A stretch of 64,000 nucleotides of DNA from Sextonia rubra (Eukaryota > Streptophyta > Magnoliopsida > Laurales > Lauraceae): positions 64,526,029-64,590,028 of the forward strand of contig JASUAD010000006.1 of assembly GCA_037013555.1 (NCBI GenBank). The letters run 5' to 3'. The position numbers were made by a program, and so were the translations under genes. Under the pieces are notes generated by a model. The model was not told the origin of the DNA and made no database searches. It worked only from the letters and a program-made list of their open reading frames with translations. Below, one piece after another: positions 60,222-64,000 of this stretch. Within the stretch, counting starts at the first letter, position 1. Each line of letters begins with the position of its first letter.

Positions 60222-63200
60222 GATTAGGCGCCGGTCAAAACATTCCGCGCATGCACCTTCTAAAACAAATATTATGACAAATAAAGTAAAAAATTCCACA
60301 AAGCCATAAACTAAAGCGAGAGAGTTAAAAGGATTACCTCATATGGCACTCTCCGGCAACGGCACCTAAAACTTGCACGACAATCCAAATGTAAGGTTGT
60401 GACATACTAATAAAACCGGTGAAAACCAGGTCGCTCGACAAGCATGATCAATTCATACGATTGCACCTGTCTTAAAAGAAAATCGAAAAATCCTACTGAA
60501 AATCTATACAAACCGAAATCAGATACACAACAAATAAATTAATTATAGTCCTTTACACAACATAAAAACTTATCTAAACTATAAACTTGCTACAAACCTA
60601 AACTAAAAAGGAGAAAACTATATCTACCATAAGACACATTAGAAAACGAATAGAAATACCACTGTTAAAAATGAGAGCACAAACGGAAAAGAAGCCATTA
60701 CAAACAAATAAATAGAAGGGCATGTAAGAAAATCCATTTAAATGCAACAATTATTTATGAACAAAGCATCATAAAGCTTAATTTCCTACTGGAGTTTAAC
60801 TATATAAAGAATATGAGCTAGAAATGTCAAAGTAGATGGATTTAGTTAAAATATAAGGGCAACACTTTATGAGTTTGAAAATTAAACCAAAAATCAGATT
60901 TCAATCAAACTTTTGGAATTTAATTTTTATCTTTTTGGATTAGGCCCCACTCAAAACATTCCATGAATGCACCTCCTAAAACTAATATTATGACAAATAA
61001 AGTAACAAAACTGACAAAGCCATAAACTAAAGAGAGAGAGTTAAAAAGATTACCTCATATGGCACACTCCGGCAATGGCACCGAGAACTTATACGATAAT
61101 ACGAAGGCAAGGTTGTGAAGTAGGAATAAAACCCGGTGAAAACCAGGTCGATCGACAAGGCGTTATCAATTCGTACAACTTGCACCTGTCTTAAAAGAAA
61201 ATCTAAACATCCTACTCAAAACCTATATAAATCAGAATTAAATACACAAAAATTAAATTAATTATAGTCCCTTACACAACATAAAAAAATTATCTAAACT
61301 AAAAACCTTACACTACAAACCTAAACGCGAAAAGAAAAAACTACATCCACCATGAGAAACATTGAAAAACCAATAGAAATACCACTATATATAATATAGG
61401 AACAAAAATGAGAGAACATTGTGAAAAACTGCCATTATAAACAAATAAAAGATGGGCAAGGAAGAAGCCATTTAAATGGAAACAATTATTCATGAATAAA
61501 ACATTGCAAGCTTAATTTCCTTGTGGAATTTAACTATAAAAAATATATATGAGTTAGAATTGTCATAGTGGAATATAAGTTAGAATTGTCAAAGTGGAAT
61601 ATGAGTTAGAATTGTCAAAGCGAACGGATTTAGTTTAGATATCAAGGCAACCCTTTATGAGTACTAAAACTAAAACAAAAACTTGATTTCAATCAAAGTT
61701 TTAAATTTTAAATTTCCTCTTTCTCGATTATGTGGCAGTCAAAACATTCCACGCATGCACCTTTCGAAATTGATATTATAACAAATACAGTAACAAATCC
61801 CACAAAGCAATAAACTAAAAAGCGAGAGTTAAAAAGATTACCTCATATGCCGCTCTCCGGCAACGGCACCAAGAAGTTGTACGAAAATCCAATGCAAGCT
61901 TGTGAAGTTGTAGGGTCAATCGACAAGACGTGATCAATTCATACAACTTGCACGTGTCTTAAAAGAAAATCTAAAAATCCGTCTAAAAATCTATTCGACC
62001 TGGAATAAAATACAATAAATTAAATTAATTACACTCCTCCGCACGATATAAAAAATTATCTAAACTAAAAACCCTACACAACAAACCTAAACTAGAAAAT
62101 CATAAGAAACATTAGAAAACCAATAGAAATAGCACCGTAGAAAATATAGGAACAAAATTGAGAAAACAAATTGAAAAGCTGCCATTACAAAAGAAGAAAA
62201 AAAAAAAAAGAAAAGACAGGCAAGCATGAAGCCATGTAAATGCACAACAATTATTCAAGAACAAAGCACTGCAACGAGCTTAATTACCGTTGGAGTTTAA
62301 CTATAAAAAGAATACAAGCTAGAATTATAGAATTGTCAAAGTAGATGAATTTAGTTCAAATATCAAGGCAACACTTTGAGTTCAAAAAATAAACCAAAAA
62401 TCATATTACAATCAAAATTTCAAAATTTATATTTCCTTTTTTTCGATTAGGTGCCAGTCAAAACATTCCATGCATGCACCTCCTAAAACTAATATTATGA
62501 CAAATAAAGCAACAAATCCCACAAAACCATATACTAAAAAAGGAGTTAAAAAGATAACCTCACATGGCGCTCTCCGGCAATTGCACCAAGAACTTGTACA
62601 ACAATCCAAATGCAAGGATGTGAAGTACTAATAGAACCCGGATAAAACAGGGTCGATAGACAATGCATGACCAATTCATACAACTTGCACCTATCTTAAA
62701 AAAAAATCTAAATATCCTACACAAAATCAATACAAACTAGAATTAAATACACAAAAATTAAATTAATTACAATCCTTCACACGACACAAAAATTATGTAA
62801 ACTAAACAACCCTACACCACAAACCTAAACCGGAAAAGAGAAAGCTGCATCCACCATAAAAAAAAACATTAAAAAACCAATAGAAATACTACTATTGAAA
62901 ATATAGGAACAAAAATGAGAGAACAAATTGAAAAAAAGCTATTACAAACAAATAAATATAATGGCATGTATGAAGAAGCCATTTAAATGCACAACAATTA
63001 TTCATGAACAAAGCAATTCAAGCTTAATTTCCAATTGGAGTTTAACCATATTTAGAATATAAGCTAGAATTGTCATAGCGGATGCATTTAGTTACAATAT
63101 CAAGGCAACACTTTATGAGTTCGAACAATAAACCGAAAATCAAATTTCAAACAAAATTTTAGGATTTAAATTTCCTTTTTGTCAATTAGGCACCGTTCAA

Positions 63201-63520
63201 AACATTCAATGCATACACATCCAAAAACTAATACTATGACAAATATAGTAACAAATCTCACAAATCAATAAACTAAGGACAGAGTTAAAAGATTACCTCA
63301 TATGGCGCTCAACACCAACGTCACCAAGAACTTGTACGACAATCCAATGCAAGCCTGTGAAGTAGTAATAAAACCTTATGAAAACTTGGTCCATCAAGAA
63401 GGCGTGATCAATTCATATGACTTGCACCTGTCCTAAAAGAAAATCTAAAAATCGTGCCCAAAATCTATACAAACTAGAATTAAATGCACAAAAATTAAAT
63501 TAATTACAGTCCTTTTTCTA
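60222..63520. repeat. Satellite higher-order repeat copy 13 (3299 bp)
   Basis: Complete A-E copy carrying the same private variants as copy 9, which lies four HOR lengths upstream once the retrotransposon is discounted. Confidence 0.88.
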
Positions 63521-64000
63521 GGTTAGGCGCCGGTCAAAACATTCCACGCATGCACCTTTTAAAACAAATATTATGACAAATAAAGTAACAAATCTCACAA
63601 AGCCATAAAATAAAGCGAGAGAGTTAAAAGGATTACCTCATATGGCACTCTCCGGCAACAGCACCAAAAACTTGTACAACAATCTAAATGCAAAGCTGTG
63701 ACATACTAAAAAAACCCGGTGAAAACCGGGTCGCTCGACAAGTATGATCAATTCATACGATTGCACCTGTCTTAAAAGAAAATCTAAAAATACTACTGAA
63801 AATCTATACAAACCATAATTAAATGCACAAAAATTAAATTAATTATAGTCCTTTACACAACATAAAAACTTATCTAAACTATAAACTTGCTACAAACCTA
63901 AACTAAAAATGAGAAAACTGCATCTACCATACGACACATTAGAAAACCAATAGAAATACCATTGTTAAAAATGAGAGCACAAACGGAAAAGAAGCCATTA
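63521..64000. repeat. Satellite higher-order repeat copy 14, cut by window end
   Basis: Starts with the 'ggttaggcgcc' variant shared with copies 8 and 10, and matches the start of copy 10 closely. The array continues beyond the window. Confidence 0.88.

Noticed and set aside
1..64000. Telomeric repeats, rDNA spacer, tRNA genes or organelle DNA
   Set aside because: No telomeric heptamer runs, rRNA core segments, tRNA-like folds or organelle genes were seen; the array resembles none of them.

Overview
The window looks like nuclear DNA of a flowering plant, probably heterochromatin. About 53 kb is an AT-rich tandem satellite. A nearly intact Ty1/copia LTR retrotransposon of the Sirevirus (SIRE/Maximus) type sits inside it. 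I see no host protein gene, tRNA, rRNA or CRISPR array. Species cannot be named from the sequence.

Satellite. The basic unit is about 700-790 bp. Most units have a T-run followed by a 'gattaggcgcc'-like start, a relatively GC-richer block of about 130 bp, then a long A-rich stretch. From 1 to 11,496 the units are divergent and irregularly ordered; two carry an extra non-satellite block (9582-10242 and 10952-11208). From 11,497 to the end the array is a higher-order repeat (HOR) of about 3.3 kb with five subunits: A about 716, B about 788, C about 719, D about 739, and E truncated to about 337 bp. I count 14 copies: 13 with both ends visible and one cut by the window end. Copy 4 has lost about 1.23 kb and copy 11 is split by the retrotransposon.

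Retrotransposon, 45,848-56,445 (+). It has two 1661-bp LTRs differing at five positions that I could find, a 5-bp target duplication (AAATA), a primer binding site for initiator tRNA-Met, one uninterrupted gag-pol frame of 1673 codons with all catalytic residues in place, a separate GC-rich third ORF of 371 codons, and four polypurine-tract-like sites before the 3' LTR. The LTR and the region just after pol carry many copies of a 15-nt interrupted palindrome, TACGGCTAAGCCGTA. The insertion is young and lies in subunit E/D sequence of HOR copy 11, which continues in phase on the other side.

How the parts relate. The element supplies all the protein-coding capacity: Gag for the particle, then protease, integrase, reverse transcriptase and RNase H for maturation, cDNA synthesis and integration, plus an ORF3 of unknown role. 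The satellite is probably non-coding. However, its GC-richer block reads on the minus strand like an exon with splice-site-like edges, and it carries a small hairpin with a GNRA-type loop whose arms have changed together in some older units. These two features are the least expected part of the window.
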